DNA of 64,000 nucleotides from Owenia fusiformis (taxonomy: Eukaryota; Annelida; Polychaeta; Sabellida; Oweniidae): contig CAIIXF020000011.1 in assembly GCA_903813345.2 (NCBI GenBank), positions 33,348,166 through 33,412,165 of the forward strand. The letters run 5' to 3'. A model generated the notes under the pieces. The model saw nothing but the letters and a program-made list of their open reading frames with translations, ran no database searches and was not told where the DNA came from. This document shows, one piece after another, positions 36,859 through 47,014 of this stretch. The number at the start of each line of letters is the position of its first letter. Within the stretch, counting starts at the first letter, position 1. Position numbers and translations under genes: made by a program.

Positions 36859-37275
36859 CTACTTGATTTGTTTTAAATGAAGTGTACAGATTATTCTATG
36901 AGAGTTAAATGAGATCGGTTGATCGTTGTTTGCTTTTATATGAATTTGAACTCGATCAAACTGGGTTCTTGCAAGATCTAAATAAAGAACCGGGTTAAAT
37001 GTTCTCCAGCCTTCGTCTGGACTTATTCTTCTTAATATCTGTTGTTTCTCTCCACTGATAATGCTTGTATCAATCAGGTCACAAAATATGTCAATGTATT
37101 CGATATCTGGAGAAATCTCGAGTCTGGGTAGCTTAATGTCGTAAAGTCCAAGCTTCCAATCACCATCTAGATTCAGGTAGTTTGGTAGTTTAACTGTAAA
37201 GTCTCTATTAGTATTGAATGGGAAATAATCCAGAGAATCTGTACTTTCCATAAATATAAACATATCATTTGGCAT
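36859..37275 (-). CDS. small conserved virion-type protein, possible penton/minor capsid
   Basis: This 138-residue protein is first in the minus-strand block. It starts with a short stretch ending DYFPFNTNRDFTVKLP, then NLDGDWKLGLYDIKLPR. The pattern 'yfp.Nt...F.v.Lp..l.L.g.w.vgL.ei..p' recurs, as I recall, in proteins beside F54H12.2-like capsid genes in metazoans. The role is unknown to me; a minor capsid or penton-like part is a guess from position and beta-rich composition, and it is short for a single jelly-roll. A TATA-like atttataag lies about 60 bp upstream at 37333-37341. Confidence 0.6.
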   Translation of the reverse strand: MPNDMFIFMESTDSLDYFPFNTNRDFTVKLPNYLNLDGDWKLGLYDIKLPRLEISPDIEYIDIFCDLIDTSIISGEKQQILRRISPDEGWRTFNPVLYLDLARTQFDRVQIHIKANNDQPISFNSHRIICTLHLKQIK

Positions 37276-37861
37276 TGTTAAAGCTATATGTTGACGACTC
37301 TGCTATTAACTCACTTCTGGTTTTATCAAAAACTTATAAATTATCACTGACACACATTCATTGTTTATCCAGATGTGATTAATATTTGTATGACAAGAAA
37401 CTTTGACCTGTGATGTAGTGATATGATGGTTCTTCAGCTTATGCAACATCACACTTTGTTAACAATTTATTATCTGTTATTAAGTAAACATTGTTCTGCA
37501 AGTTATAAAACTATGTCAACAAACTTTGACCTATGATGTAAAGTGACAGATGAATATGTAGCTTATACAACATCACACTATGTTATCAATTTGTTATCTG
37601 TTTTTATAAGTAAACATGGTTCTGCAAGTTATAAACATATCAGTTCATTTACATATCCACTACTAGTATGTTAGGGTGAAATTGTCCTGCTGTAAAAGTG
37701 TTTATGTTAGCATTTGATCTTGTGAGACCTAGAAAGTGTTATTTGGTGAAAAATGCCTAAAACTCCCAAAATAAGTGGGAATCAGTCAACCGTTACAGAA
37801 ATCACTCAACCATGATGACTGAAAAAATACTCTAAAATGACTCAGGAGTAAGAACCAAGTG
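37276..37861. other. inner right region between virion genes and TIR
   Basis: Non-coding. It contains the candidate promoter for the minus-strand block, a diverged tandem pair (37398-37634), the right copy of the inner inverted block (about 37590-37710), and one or two degenerate monomers of the TIR array (37740-37855). Confidence 0.55.
37398..37634. repeat. diverged tandem pair, about 120 bp each
   Basis: Copies begin aaactttgacct at 37398 and 37521. Both run through acatcacact.tgtta.caat and end gttctgcaagttataaa. Differences include substitutions and short gaps, so the duplication is older than the near-identical TIRs. Confidence 0.75.
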
Positions 37862-39401
37862 TGGAATCGATGTTAAATTGTGAGAGCAGGCGATCTTGTC
37901 AAAAATTACTACAGCGTGAAGACTTGAAAAATACTCTAATATGACTCAAGTGCCCATTCGGTGATTCCCTCAAACTCATAAATAGTTCAAAAAATCACTC
38001 AACCGTAACGACTGAAAAAATACTCTAAAATGACTTTGGGGTAAGAATCTAGTGACCATTTGGTGAAAAAATGTCTCAAACTCCAGATATCATCCAAAAT
38101 CACTCAGGCGTGAAGACTTGAAAAATACTCTAATATGACTCGGTAGTAAGTATCAAGTGTCCATTCGGTGATTCCCTCAAACTCATAAATAGTTCAAAAA
38201 ATCACTCAACCGTAACGACTGAAAAAATACTCTAAAAAGACTTTGGGGTAAGAATCTAGTGACCATTTGGTGAAAAAATGTCTCAAACTCCAGATATCAC
38301 CCAAAATCACTCAGGCGTGAAGACTAGAAAAATACTCTAAAATGTCTCAGGAGTAAGAATCAAGTGGTCATTTGGTGATAAAATACCTTAAACTCATAAA
38401 TAGAGCAAAAATCACTCAACTGTAACAACTGAAAAAATACTCTAAAATGTCTTTGGAGTAAGAATCAAGTGACCATTTGGTGAAAAAATGTCTCAAACTC
38501 AAGATATCACCCAAAATCACTCAGGCGTGAAGACTAGAAAAATACTCTAAAATGTCTCAGGAGTAAGAATCAAGTGGTCATTTGGTGATAGAATACCTTA
38601 AACTCATAAATAGTGCAAAAATCACTCAACCGTAACAACTGAAAAAATACTCTAAAATGTCTTTGGAGTAAGAACCAAGTGACCATTTGGTGAAAAAATG
38701 TCTCAAACTCCAGATATCACCCAAAATCACTCAGGCGTGAAGACTAGAAAAATACTCTAAAATGTCTCAGGAGTAAGAATCAAGTGGTCATTTGGTGATA
38801 AAATACCTTAAACTCATAAATAAGGCAAAAATCGCTCAACTGTAACAACTGAAAAAATACTCTAAAATGTCTTTGGAGTAAGAACCAAGTGACCATTTGG
38901 TGAAAAAATGTCTCAAACTCCAGATATCACCCAAAATCACTCAAGCGTGAAGAGTGGAAAAATACTCTAAAATGTCTCAGGAGTAAGAATCAAGTATCCA
39001 TTTGTTGATTAAATGCCTCAAACTCAAAAATAAGCAACATTCACTCAACCATAACGACTGAAAAAATACTCTAAAATTATTCTCTTTCCAAAAGTTTTTC
39101 CTGTGACCTCGATAAAGACATGGTGCATCTAAATCAGAAATGTAATTTTCACTAGTTTTATAGTGATAGGTATGGTTCTTACATTAGAAAGGGGACAGGG
39201 TGGGGACAGTTTACGTCAACTCCCCCGTCCCCTCTACCGTCGGATGATAAGTCACGTGAGAGGGGAATGAAAAGTCACGTGAGAGGGAGCAGGCAGAGAG
39301 AGCAGGCAATAAGTCACGTGGAAGCCATTGGAATGCCATTGGAATCAATGTTAAATTGAGCAGGATTCAAAATCCCAGTCAGGTGGACATACTCTACTAC
39401 T
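37862..39401 (-). repeat. right terminal inverted repeat, 1540 bp
   Basis: Exact inverted partner of 29068-30607, with the same ~210-bp dimer array (37910-39080) and the same outer end with CACGTG at 39253, 39276 and 39315. The ends are AGT...ACT. Equal length with no indel suggests recent formation, or homogenisation during replication. Confidence 0.95.
39253..39320. promoter_or_regulatory. cluster of three CACGTG palindromes in the right TIR
   Basis: Mirror copy of the cluster at 29149-29216. It faces inward toward the minus-strand virion genes, whose start is about 2 kb away. Confidence 0.4.
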
Positions 39402-39407
39402 AACCAT
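39402..39407 (+). repeat. target-site duplication, right copy (AACCAT)
   Basis: Directly abuts the terminal ACT of the element and matches 29062-29067. Confidence 0.92.
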
Positions 39408-40348
39408 GGTTACAACCAACAAAATCACAAAAAATGGACAAAAAACTAAAACCATGTTTTAAAGAGGAGCTTGTAAAACAAGCATATTTGCATTAATTGG
39501 TGTTGAAATAATATGATTTGGCAGCCATATGCTCTACCAGGATGCAAGGTGTCTCAGACTGGGGATGACCACAAGAATGGACCTAACGTGACTCTCATCA
39601 CGAAAATCAGCTGTCTTAAGGAGGGACACATTATATACAGTTGAAAAATAGTATTGACGATTTTGATGTCTCTCTTCAGCAAATTTTGAATTATCACTTG
39701 TCGTGAATTTTTCGTAGTGACCTCATTGGATGATTAAAGCTTAGATGAATGTTAGTCTCACAATGACGCTTTCAGCATTAAAAAGGTGTATTTGACAAAG
39801 CTTTACACCTAGGCATTTTGACTTAGCCTGAAATCATTGGTAAGGCGCTTAATTTTATCTTTAAAAATCTCAGGTCTTAAAACGAAGGATGTGTATGAAT
39901 GGTAAGGTGTTGAGTCTTTTCATATGTGATGTCAAGTGATTCTCTGTATTTGTCATTTTTTGTATACATCAACTTGAAGTTTCTTTTTAGAGTTTAGATT
40001 CATATTGAGTATTGTAGGAGGTGGTGCTATTTTATACTAGAGACGGTAACTGTAATAGGGGAAGTACATTCAACAAGGACTGTATTAACTAGGATTAAAA
40101 GTCCCAGATTATTCACATTGGATTTGGACTTGTTTACTATAGGTTTTGGTATAAGGATAACCATCAGGGGACGTATTATACATACTTAAAAAAGTACTGT
40201 ATATAGTGTATATAGATGAAGTGTATTTCACCACCTGGGAGAATTGATTACAATAGAAAGAGGACAGTTAACACCAGAATTGAAAGTCCTATATCAAAAT
40301 AATATGTGCCAGTAAATATAACAGTAGTAGTCATAAGTTCAAAGCTAC
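39408..40348 (+). other. intronic sequence right of the Polinton
   Basis: Nothing recognised apart from the resumption of host intron sequence after the duplication. Confidence 0.5.
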
Positions 40349-40495
40349 ATGTATGCTCTAAAAGTAATCAAAGATGGAAATACTCCCATCAAAAAATGGA
40401 TATATGTTACACCATCACCAAAATCATCACCTAAATCAACGCCTAGATCAACACCTAGATCAACACCAAAATCATCACCTAAGCTAACACCTAAG
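40349..40495 (+). CDS. possible alternative first exon (SP/TP-repeat)
   Basis: An ATG at 40349 opens 49 codons ending exactly at a GTATTG donor in phase 0, the phase required by the DH exon at 42002. The peptide has a MYALKVIKDGNTPIKKW start, then repeats of the type SPKSTPRSTPRS. It could give a shorter isoform starting just before the DH exon. The low-complexity body arises from a near-repetitive DNA tract (atcaacacctag-type), so a chance open frame is possible. Confidence 0.35.
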
Positions 40496-41364
40496 GTATT
40501 GAAAGTGTCATTTTGGTTACTAGTATCAATATTCTTTTCCAGAAATTGAAAAAATGTTTGAGAAAAACGAAAATATTTCTTGATTTTCAGTAAGATCTAT
40601 CAAGATTTACTAGGAAGATAAGATTGTGAAATTCTACAAAAGCAAGTAAAATTTTCCATTCATAAAATGTTTTAAAGGCAAGTTTTTTTTAACTAATCTC
40701 TCATAAATTAAAAACTGAATAGCTGCCCATAAAAATGACAGAACTTTAATTCAACATTTTGAAGGTCAATTCATAAACAATGATAAAAGTTTAAAACTTT
40801 GATCGTAACACAAAAAACTTTTCATCGCAACTTTTTTACTTTCTCGAAACACACATTTAATCTTTTTAAAATGTGTAATTTACAATAGCGTATACCAGTG
40901 ATAGATGCTCATGGGTTATTTTGAAAGAAATGCGATAATAAAAGTGAATCAAAATTGAGAAAGAGCCTTACAATTTCTATATTGAGTCTTTATATAGCTC
41001 TTTTGGTTTTCATATATCATTCTTTTCACGTTATTGTTGATATTAAGTTGATCAATTAATATACAAACTGAGGTGACATTTACTATATTTTATTTTAATC
41101 TTCCAAGTGTTTTATTTTGCCTCTTTAACATCATGTTTAAACTTACCGATAGGGATGATATATTAAGATAACATTGGAGATGAATATAAATGAGTTTGAA
41201 TGACTAAAAACTTCCGAGTGACGCATTTATAAAAAACAGTATTAACCTCCACAGTTTGGTCTGGAAGTTTCATATTGATTGAGCTATTGTATTTGTTTAG
41301 AAAAATGAGTTGAAATGCGCATTGCCCAATGCCCAAGATCTGGGGTATAAAAGTATGCAAACTG

Positions 41365-42001
41365 TATGACCATTACCCCTTAGAAAGCCTTGTTCTTATG
41401 TTTCTTTCTATGTATTTCAAGGTACAAAGGATCCCAGAGTATGACCATTACCCCTTAGAAAGCCTTTCTTTCTATGTTTTTCAAGGTACAAAGGATCCCA
41501 GAGTATGACCATTACCCCTTAGAAAGCCTTGTGCTTATGTTTCTTTCTATGTATTTCAAGGTACAAAGGATCCCAGAGTATGACCATTACCCCTTAGAAA
41601 GCCTTTCTTTCTATGTTTTTCAAGGTACAAAGGATCCCAGAGTATGACCATTACCCCTTAGAAAGCCTTGTGCTTATGTTTCTTTCTATGTATTTCAAGG
41701 TACAAAGGATCCCAGAGTATGACCATTACCCATTAGAAAGCCTTGTTCTTATATATTTCTTTCTATGTATTTCAAGGTGCAAAGGATCCCAGAGTATGAC
41801 CATTACCCCTTAGAAAGCCTTGTTCTTATGTTTCTTTCTATGTATTTCAAGGTACAAAGGACCCCAGAGTATGACCATTACCCCTTAGAAAGCCTTGTTC
41901 TTATGTTTCTTTCTATGTATTTCAAGGTACAAAGGATCCCAGAGTATGACCATTACCCCTTAGAAAGCCTTGTTCTTATGTTTCTTTCTATGTATTTCAA
42001 G
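41365..42001 (+). repeat. tandem repeat of a splice acceptor plus exon start, nine acceptor copies
   Basis: The unit contains a pyrimidine tract, tatttcaag and then gtacaaaggatcccagagta. The gtac junction recurs at 41422, 41486, 41561, 41625, 41700, 41777, 41852, 41927 and 42002. Spacing is 75 bp, with two 64-bp copies and one 77-bp copy. The last junction is the true start of the DH exon. Since 75 is 25 codons, the last copies form an open frame in register with the exon. Confidence 0.93.
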
Positions 42002-42112
42002 GTACAAAGAATCCCAGAATATGACCACTATCTGAGTGATCTCTTAGATGAGACTGATCACAATCACCCCGATTATGAGGAACTAAGCAGAGCTGCTACC
42101 AAAGTACAAAAT
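42002..42112 (+). CDS. ARHGAP20: DH-domain exon (VQRIPEYDHYL)
   Basis: This exon encodes 37 residues, phase 0 to phase 0, between tatttcaag and GTAAGT. VQRIPEYDHYLSDLL followed by a T..HPDY..L motif is the conserved last third of a DH (Dbl homology) RhoGEF domain, which catalyses nucleotide exchange on Rho GTPases. Human ARHGAP20 is usually described with PH, RA and RhoGAP domains but no DH domain, so a DH part on the same gene is notable. The first part of the DH domain must come from upstream exons. It is preceded by eight extra copies of its own acceptor. Confidence 0.88.
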
Positions 42113-42115
42113 GTA

Positions 42116-42320
42116 AGTGCAATTTCAATATGTAACATAGTGCGATTTCAACTATAAATATACTATAAAGTGTGATTTCAACCATATATATATATACTAC
42201 AAAGTACGATTTGAACGATAAATATACTACAAAATGCAATTTCAACCATATATATACTACAAAGTGCAATTTCAACGATAAATATACTACCAATATGCAA
42301 CAAGTGCAGTTGCAACAGTA
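42116..42320. repeat. degenerate ~35-bp minisatellite touching the donor site
   Basis: About six units of the form tgcaatttcaaccatatata and tactacaaag begin within the intron's first bases, right after the GTAAG donor of the DH exon. The copies are diverged. Confidence 0.75.
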
Positions 42321-43044
42321 AAACTTATGCAACAAAATCCATATTTCAACTGAAGAGAAATACAATTTCTTACCAGACGCAAGAACTTACCAGATGCTTA
42401 CATTCTGTATACATGTACATGTATATTTAACAGAAACAACACTAAAATAAAGTCACATGTTTTTATGCTAACTGTAACAAGGTAAAATCAAGGAAGGGAA
42501 TTTTGTTAAACATTTTGGGGAAGTGTGCCAAATAAAAATTTGGGAACTCCCATAGTTTCATCAGGAAACTTTAACATGAAATTAATGGGTGTTTTTTGCT
42601 TAAGTAAACAACCTTAGGTGTCAATCTGCCATTTATTAAACAATTATCAAATTTACAATTACTATTCTTACATTAAGTCAACTTAACCTCTTATTTTAAA
42701 ATACATGCCACATGTAGGACTGTTAAAAATAGTTATTTAACTTTTAAGAAAAGTTTCAATTCTGAACAGTCAGGAAGTCTTCCTCTAGCGTCATAATTCT
42801 TTGGCTGATAAGCATTTGACTGAAAGACTTGTTCAATCATGTACATGTAGTTTTGGAGAATTTTTATTTAGTTTTGTTTTGATTCAAGATCAAGTATTAT
42901 TAGAAATAAATCATAGAGATTAGAGCAGACATGAATATGTGACCCATTTTGTAGGGTTTGATAAAGTACATTGAAGAAGAATTTATAAAAGAATGATCTC
43001 ACATTCAGTATATCGGTTTAGATAAACTCTAGCTCTTGTTGAGA

Positions 43045-43129
43045 GTAATATCCCTCTAACGATGTCTTACAAAGGGTAATATCCCTCTAACAATGTCTTA
43101 TAAAGGGTAATATCCCTCTAACAATGTCA
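43045..43129. repeat. 31-bp tandem triplet before the next acceptor
   Basis: Three copies of gtaatatccctctaacaatg at 43045, 43076 and 43107 end 14 bases before the acceptor at 43143. They replace the pyrimidine-rich tract expected there; ccctct within each copy may serve instead. Confidence 0.85.
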
Positions 43130-43143
43130 CTTGTGGATTGCAG

Positions 43144-43281
43144 ATGGTGAAGGAGAGAGGAGATGAGGTGAACTTTGCAGAGAATGAGTTCAAAGTTGAG
43201 AATGTCCAGGATCGTTTCCCCAATGACAACCTTGGCCTTCAGTCAGCCAGGGAGGCTATTGCCTCACATGCTCCACCCTCA
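43144..43281 (+). CDS. ARHGAP20: DH-to-PH linker exon
   Basis: 46 codons, phase 0 to 0, between acceptor ttgtggattgcag and donor GTATGT. The peptide MVKERGDEVNFAENEFKVEN continues the last DH helix into a charged helical linker. The sequence VQDRFPNDNLGLQSAREAI is not a known motif to me. Together with its neighbours it keeps the frame open. Confidence 0.82.
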
Positions 43282-43895
43282 GTATGTATTAATGATGATT
43301 ATTTTTGGTTTTTTAGCTCATTTTGTTAGGACTCACTTTTTTAAAAGTGGCACATGGTTCATACAATATGTCAATAAAAGTTATTTACATATAAATATAT
43401 GCCACTGAGTTCAATCAATAATATATCATTCATTACTTCTGTCTCAGCTTAATATCTAGCTTTGTTATGATCAGAGATCATTTTAAAATGTAAAGTATAA
43501 GCTCAGCCATAAGCTGGCTCCTTTACCATGATTGCTGGAAGTTGATTCGAGAATTTAAAGTTAAAACTCTGGCCATTGCCCCAGATTATACTCACTGCCC
43601 TTTCCATTATAACATCAGTCAACATGTGTTTTAGGGACACGTGTGGTCACGTTTTTAATGAAACACATGAAAGATTTAACTTCTTGATAAGGTAGTTGGA
43701 CCAAAATCAAATCATAATGCTATTCTAAAGTTTTGAACTTTGAACTTAAATTCTTGTCTACAAATTCTGCCAGATATAAGTTATTTTCTTAAGTTTACAT
43801 TTATTTCATCAGCAAAATCTAGGTATGAGAATAATATAACAATTAACAGATTTAAAATCTTGAATAAATATTCAACTTTTCTTCCTCCTTTCCAG

Positions 43896-43990
43896 AAGAG
43901 TAGATCCATGAGTAGGAGAAAGTCGGCCCCCAGTGCTGTGCTGCTGAAGACACTGAGTGGCAAAAAACACAGTAGTGCTAACTTTGCTAG
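43896..43990 (+). CDS. ARHGAP20: linker exon with RRKSAPS motif
   Basis: 95 bases from acceptor tcttcctcctttccag to donor GTCAGT, phase 0 to 2. It encodes KSRSMSRRKSAPSAVLLKTL, matching the basic RRxSAPS segment at the N-terminus of vertebrate ARHGAP20. That site would suit basophilic kinases or 14-3-3 binding. In vertebrates this segment is near the start of the protein; here it follows the DH exons. Confidence 0.87.
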
Positions 43991-46896
43991 GTCAGTACCA
44001 AACAATGTTCTCAACATCATACTGAGTGCATACTTATTGTAGATTTTTTCACAGTTGTAAAAATGTATTTTGGCTATTTGAAAGAAAGTCCAAAACTCCT
44101 TTTATCAAAAAGATCACTGAGGTTTTAGAAATCATTTGTTTGCTTCTCGATTTCTGCATTCTCTAAATTCGATATACTATTGTCATTTTATTTTCATTTT
44201 AAACAATGAAGTTCTTGCATCACTTCAACATGTACACATGCACTTATAGATACAATTGAATCATTCAATGGGAAGTTACGTAGTTCAGCTGCAATAGTGT
44301 TGCAAGAGCAATTCAAACAACAACATACAACTTGACATATTCAGACCATACCCTGGTGAATCTGCCGTGCATACATAACAAATTTAAGACAATCGTATTT
44401 CAAATTGTATTTCAATCGTATTGATGTTTTGAAATTGTTATCTGCTGTTATCTTGGACAATGACAGTGATATCATTTAATAACTTGGACTTGACTCTTTG
44501 GCATTGACTGATAGTTGAAAAAATGTCATAGTCCTTCATATACTTACCATGCAAATAGAGAAACAAAGTGGAAGGAATTCAATCAACATGCATGAAATCA
44601 TCACACAAGTAAACAAGTAATAAACAAATCAACAAAAATAATATTTTAAATTATTTATCAGATATTTGAAGAAAATACTCAATAATAGTCTAATAAGTAA
44701 AAAATTGGATGGGCAGTCAAATGTACTCCCTAATATTCAATAAACTTGAGATAAGACAGTACTTAGGATTTTTGTAAAAGTATTATTTAATTTGAGCCTA
44801 ATACCCTCACACCCAAAACCACTGGTATTTCACCTTACATGTACTACCAACTGATAAAAGCCGGAACAAGGAACAAAAATGTCAATGGTTTCAAGTTCGG
44901 GAACAAATTATTTTAGGAAGGTAAATTGATTTGGGTGATTCTTAGAGATAAGAATTCTTCAAATGTTGTCTAATCTGACTGACTCAAAGTTTATGGCGCA
45001 GTTTGTTACAGTGTTATCTGAATTTTATGTTCATGTATATATGTATAGAGTGTGATATTTTGATTATTGTTCCTATGTATCGTTATGACTTCAGTAAAAG
45101 TACATGAACATGTAGTACAGTGAAACTTGTGTAAGTGAACAGCTCTCTTATGTGACCACACTTGAAAGAAATTACTTTTTTATTAGATTTATAGTCAAAA
45201 TGTTTTGGTAAATCATTTTATTTTTTTATATGATATCCTGTGAATGTCACAGTTATGATGGAATTATAGTAATTACCCCCCCCTCTTCCCCTCCTCCCCC
45301 TTCAAGTATGAATGGTCACCCTAATATGTCATTATCTTCCCAAGTGCTTTATTTTATTGCACGTATAAATTCAATGCATTTTACTTTATTTGTATGGTGA
45401 ACTGATGATCTGATTCTATATGAGCTCATGTACAATAAATAAACAAAATAAAATATCACTAAAGAGTGACTGGAATATTTATGGCTGACTTCAACAGCTT
45501 CTAAAATAAGGCTACTCGTGCTATAACTGATAAAATACTGTACTGATCTGAGCCAATACCAATCAAGATTGTCAATTACTTCATTAACATTTTGACAGCC
45601 CTTGCAGTAGTCATTATGTTAAGTGTTTGTAATTAAATAAAAACAAAGGTCAAAAGGAACATAAGGAGTGGGCCATATAATTAAAAGGTGCACAGTGATA
45701 TTTAATGATATTAGTTATCTACTAAACAACATTTCAATCATATCCAGTACAGTCGTCTGTATTCATACACTGTTAATGGTACTTATTTAGCACTTAGTGA
45801 GCATGTTATGATTTATTATTGGCTTAAAACAAAGTGACAATATAAAAGGATTAAGCGATGGATTATCTCTGGATTAACACAGATCATCAATAATGCAAAG
45901 GATTAAACTTGAAATTAAATCATGTTCATGAAAGTGACACACATACATCTGTATATGCGGATCCTTGATGTCGAATCAGATGACTGACTTGAAGTTCGGA
46001 TTAATCACTTTAAAAACATTTTAAGTTAAAACTTGGCAGCACCCCATTAAGGCTTGTCAAATATTTAAACATTGGGCATGGAAATAATAAGAAATTATAT
46101 AACGCATTGTTTGGATAAATAAAGGAATTCAAAAGATGAACTATTTATATTATTTTTTGGATACTGTTCAATTGACAGACAACTAAACCAAGATGTCGTC
46201 CACTTTAATCGTTGATATTTTTCTGATTAGATTGTATTAAAGTCTTTAATGTTTAGAGTGTACCTACTTGTACTGAAAGGAGTCCCCTTAATATGAATTT
46301 ACCTTCTTTACACTATAGATGTATAGTATGACATCATAGACAATATAAACGCAAAGTTAAAATTTAGCAATTCATTTTGATTGATTGCAACAATAAATTG
46401 AATTTAAGAGATGGACATTATAAACTAGATTATCAAAATCCTAATAAAAATGCGGAGAAACAGATCTTTCGATGTGCTCATGGTAAAAGAGAGAAAGCAG
46501 TTAATGATGCCTAAGAATAAATGGTTTGATTTGGAAAGGTAGGCATGCGGCATGGCAACTAATGACAAGTCGTTACATGGATAGAAATGTCTGTCTGCAA
46601 CAACTACATAATATATGTACATGTATAATGTGTAATTTACTATATATAATATCAGAACTGTGTTAGGAGACTACCACTGACTGTATAACACATACAATTG
46701 ACACACCTGTAGAGATGGTTTCTGCCTGGTTTATGGTTTATCATGATGCGGTACATGAATCTTCTCAGCATTCCATTTGGGATTAGCCTCTTAGATTTTA
46801 TTAAACCCATCTTGATTCACAAGGTTTCAATTGTTCCTACCTCTAGACCCAGTGGAAAGCAACGATGATTAAACCATGATTCTTTCTATTTTTCAG

Positions 46897-47014
46897 CAGT
46901 CTGAATTCTTCAAACACATCCCTACCTGAGACAGTGAGCCCAAGGGGTTTCGGGGGACATGCCTTGGATATCAACAGGACGTATGTCACAGAGGGACCAG
47001 TGCAATTCACAACG
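46897..47014 (+). CDS. ARHGAP20: exon before the PH core, with tandem NAGNAG acceptor
   Basis: 118 bases, phase 2 to 0, donor GTGAGT. The acceptor reads ttttcagcag, so either AG can be used and the product would differ by one Ser (start 46897 or 46900). It encodes SLPETVSPRGFGGHALDINR and an ending YVTEGPVQFTT that leads into the first PH strands. The neighbouring exons 43896 and 52741 fit it in phase. Confidence 0.85.

Larger units (their letters stand above)
29068..39401. mobile_element. complete Polinton/Maverick-like element lacking PolB
   Basis: This 10,334-bp element starts AGT and ends ACT, carries 1540-bp terminal inverted repeats and sits in a 6-bp duplication. It encodes a retroviral-type integrase, an FtsK/HerA-like packaging ATPase, an adenain-type cysteine protease, a probable major capsid protein and two small virion-type proteins. 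These are the hallmark genes of Polintons and related adintoviruses and virophages. Autonomous Polintons usually run 15-20 kb and encode a protein-primed DNA polymerase B of more than 1000 residues. Here the largest gene-free gaps between the terminal repeats are about 0.5-0.6 kb, so PolB is absent. All six frames are open and the repeats are nearly identical, which points to a recent insertion. The site is inside an intron of the ARHGAP20-like gene. Confidence 0.93.

Noticed and set aside
30608-37861. Hidden or fragmented PolB gene inside the Polinton
   Set aside because: The four gaps are each under 0.6 kb and are filled by repeats, signals and short frames. No polymerase-like motif was seen on either strand.
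41613-42157. Repeat-encoded proteins with IPEYDHYPLESLVL units
   Set aside because: Not independent genes: the frame exists because the 75-bp repeat of the exon start is a multiple of three. Only the last copy plus 42002-42112 is annotated as coding.
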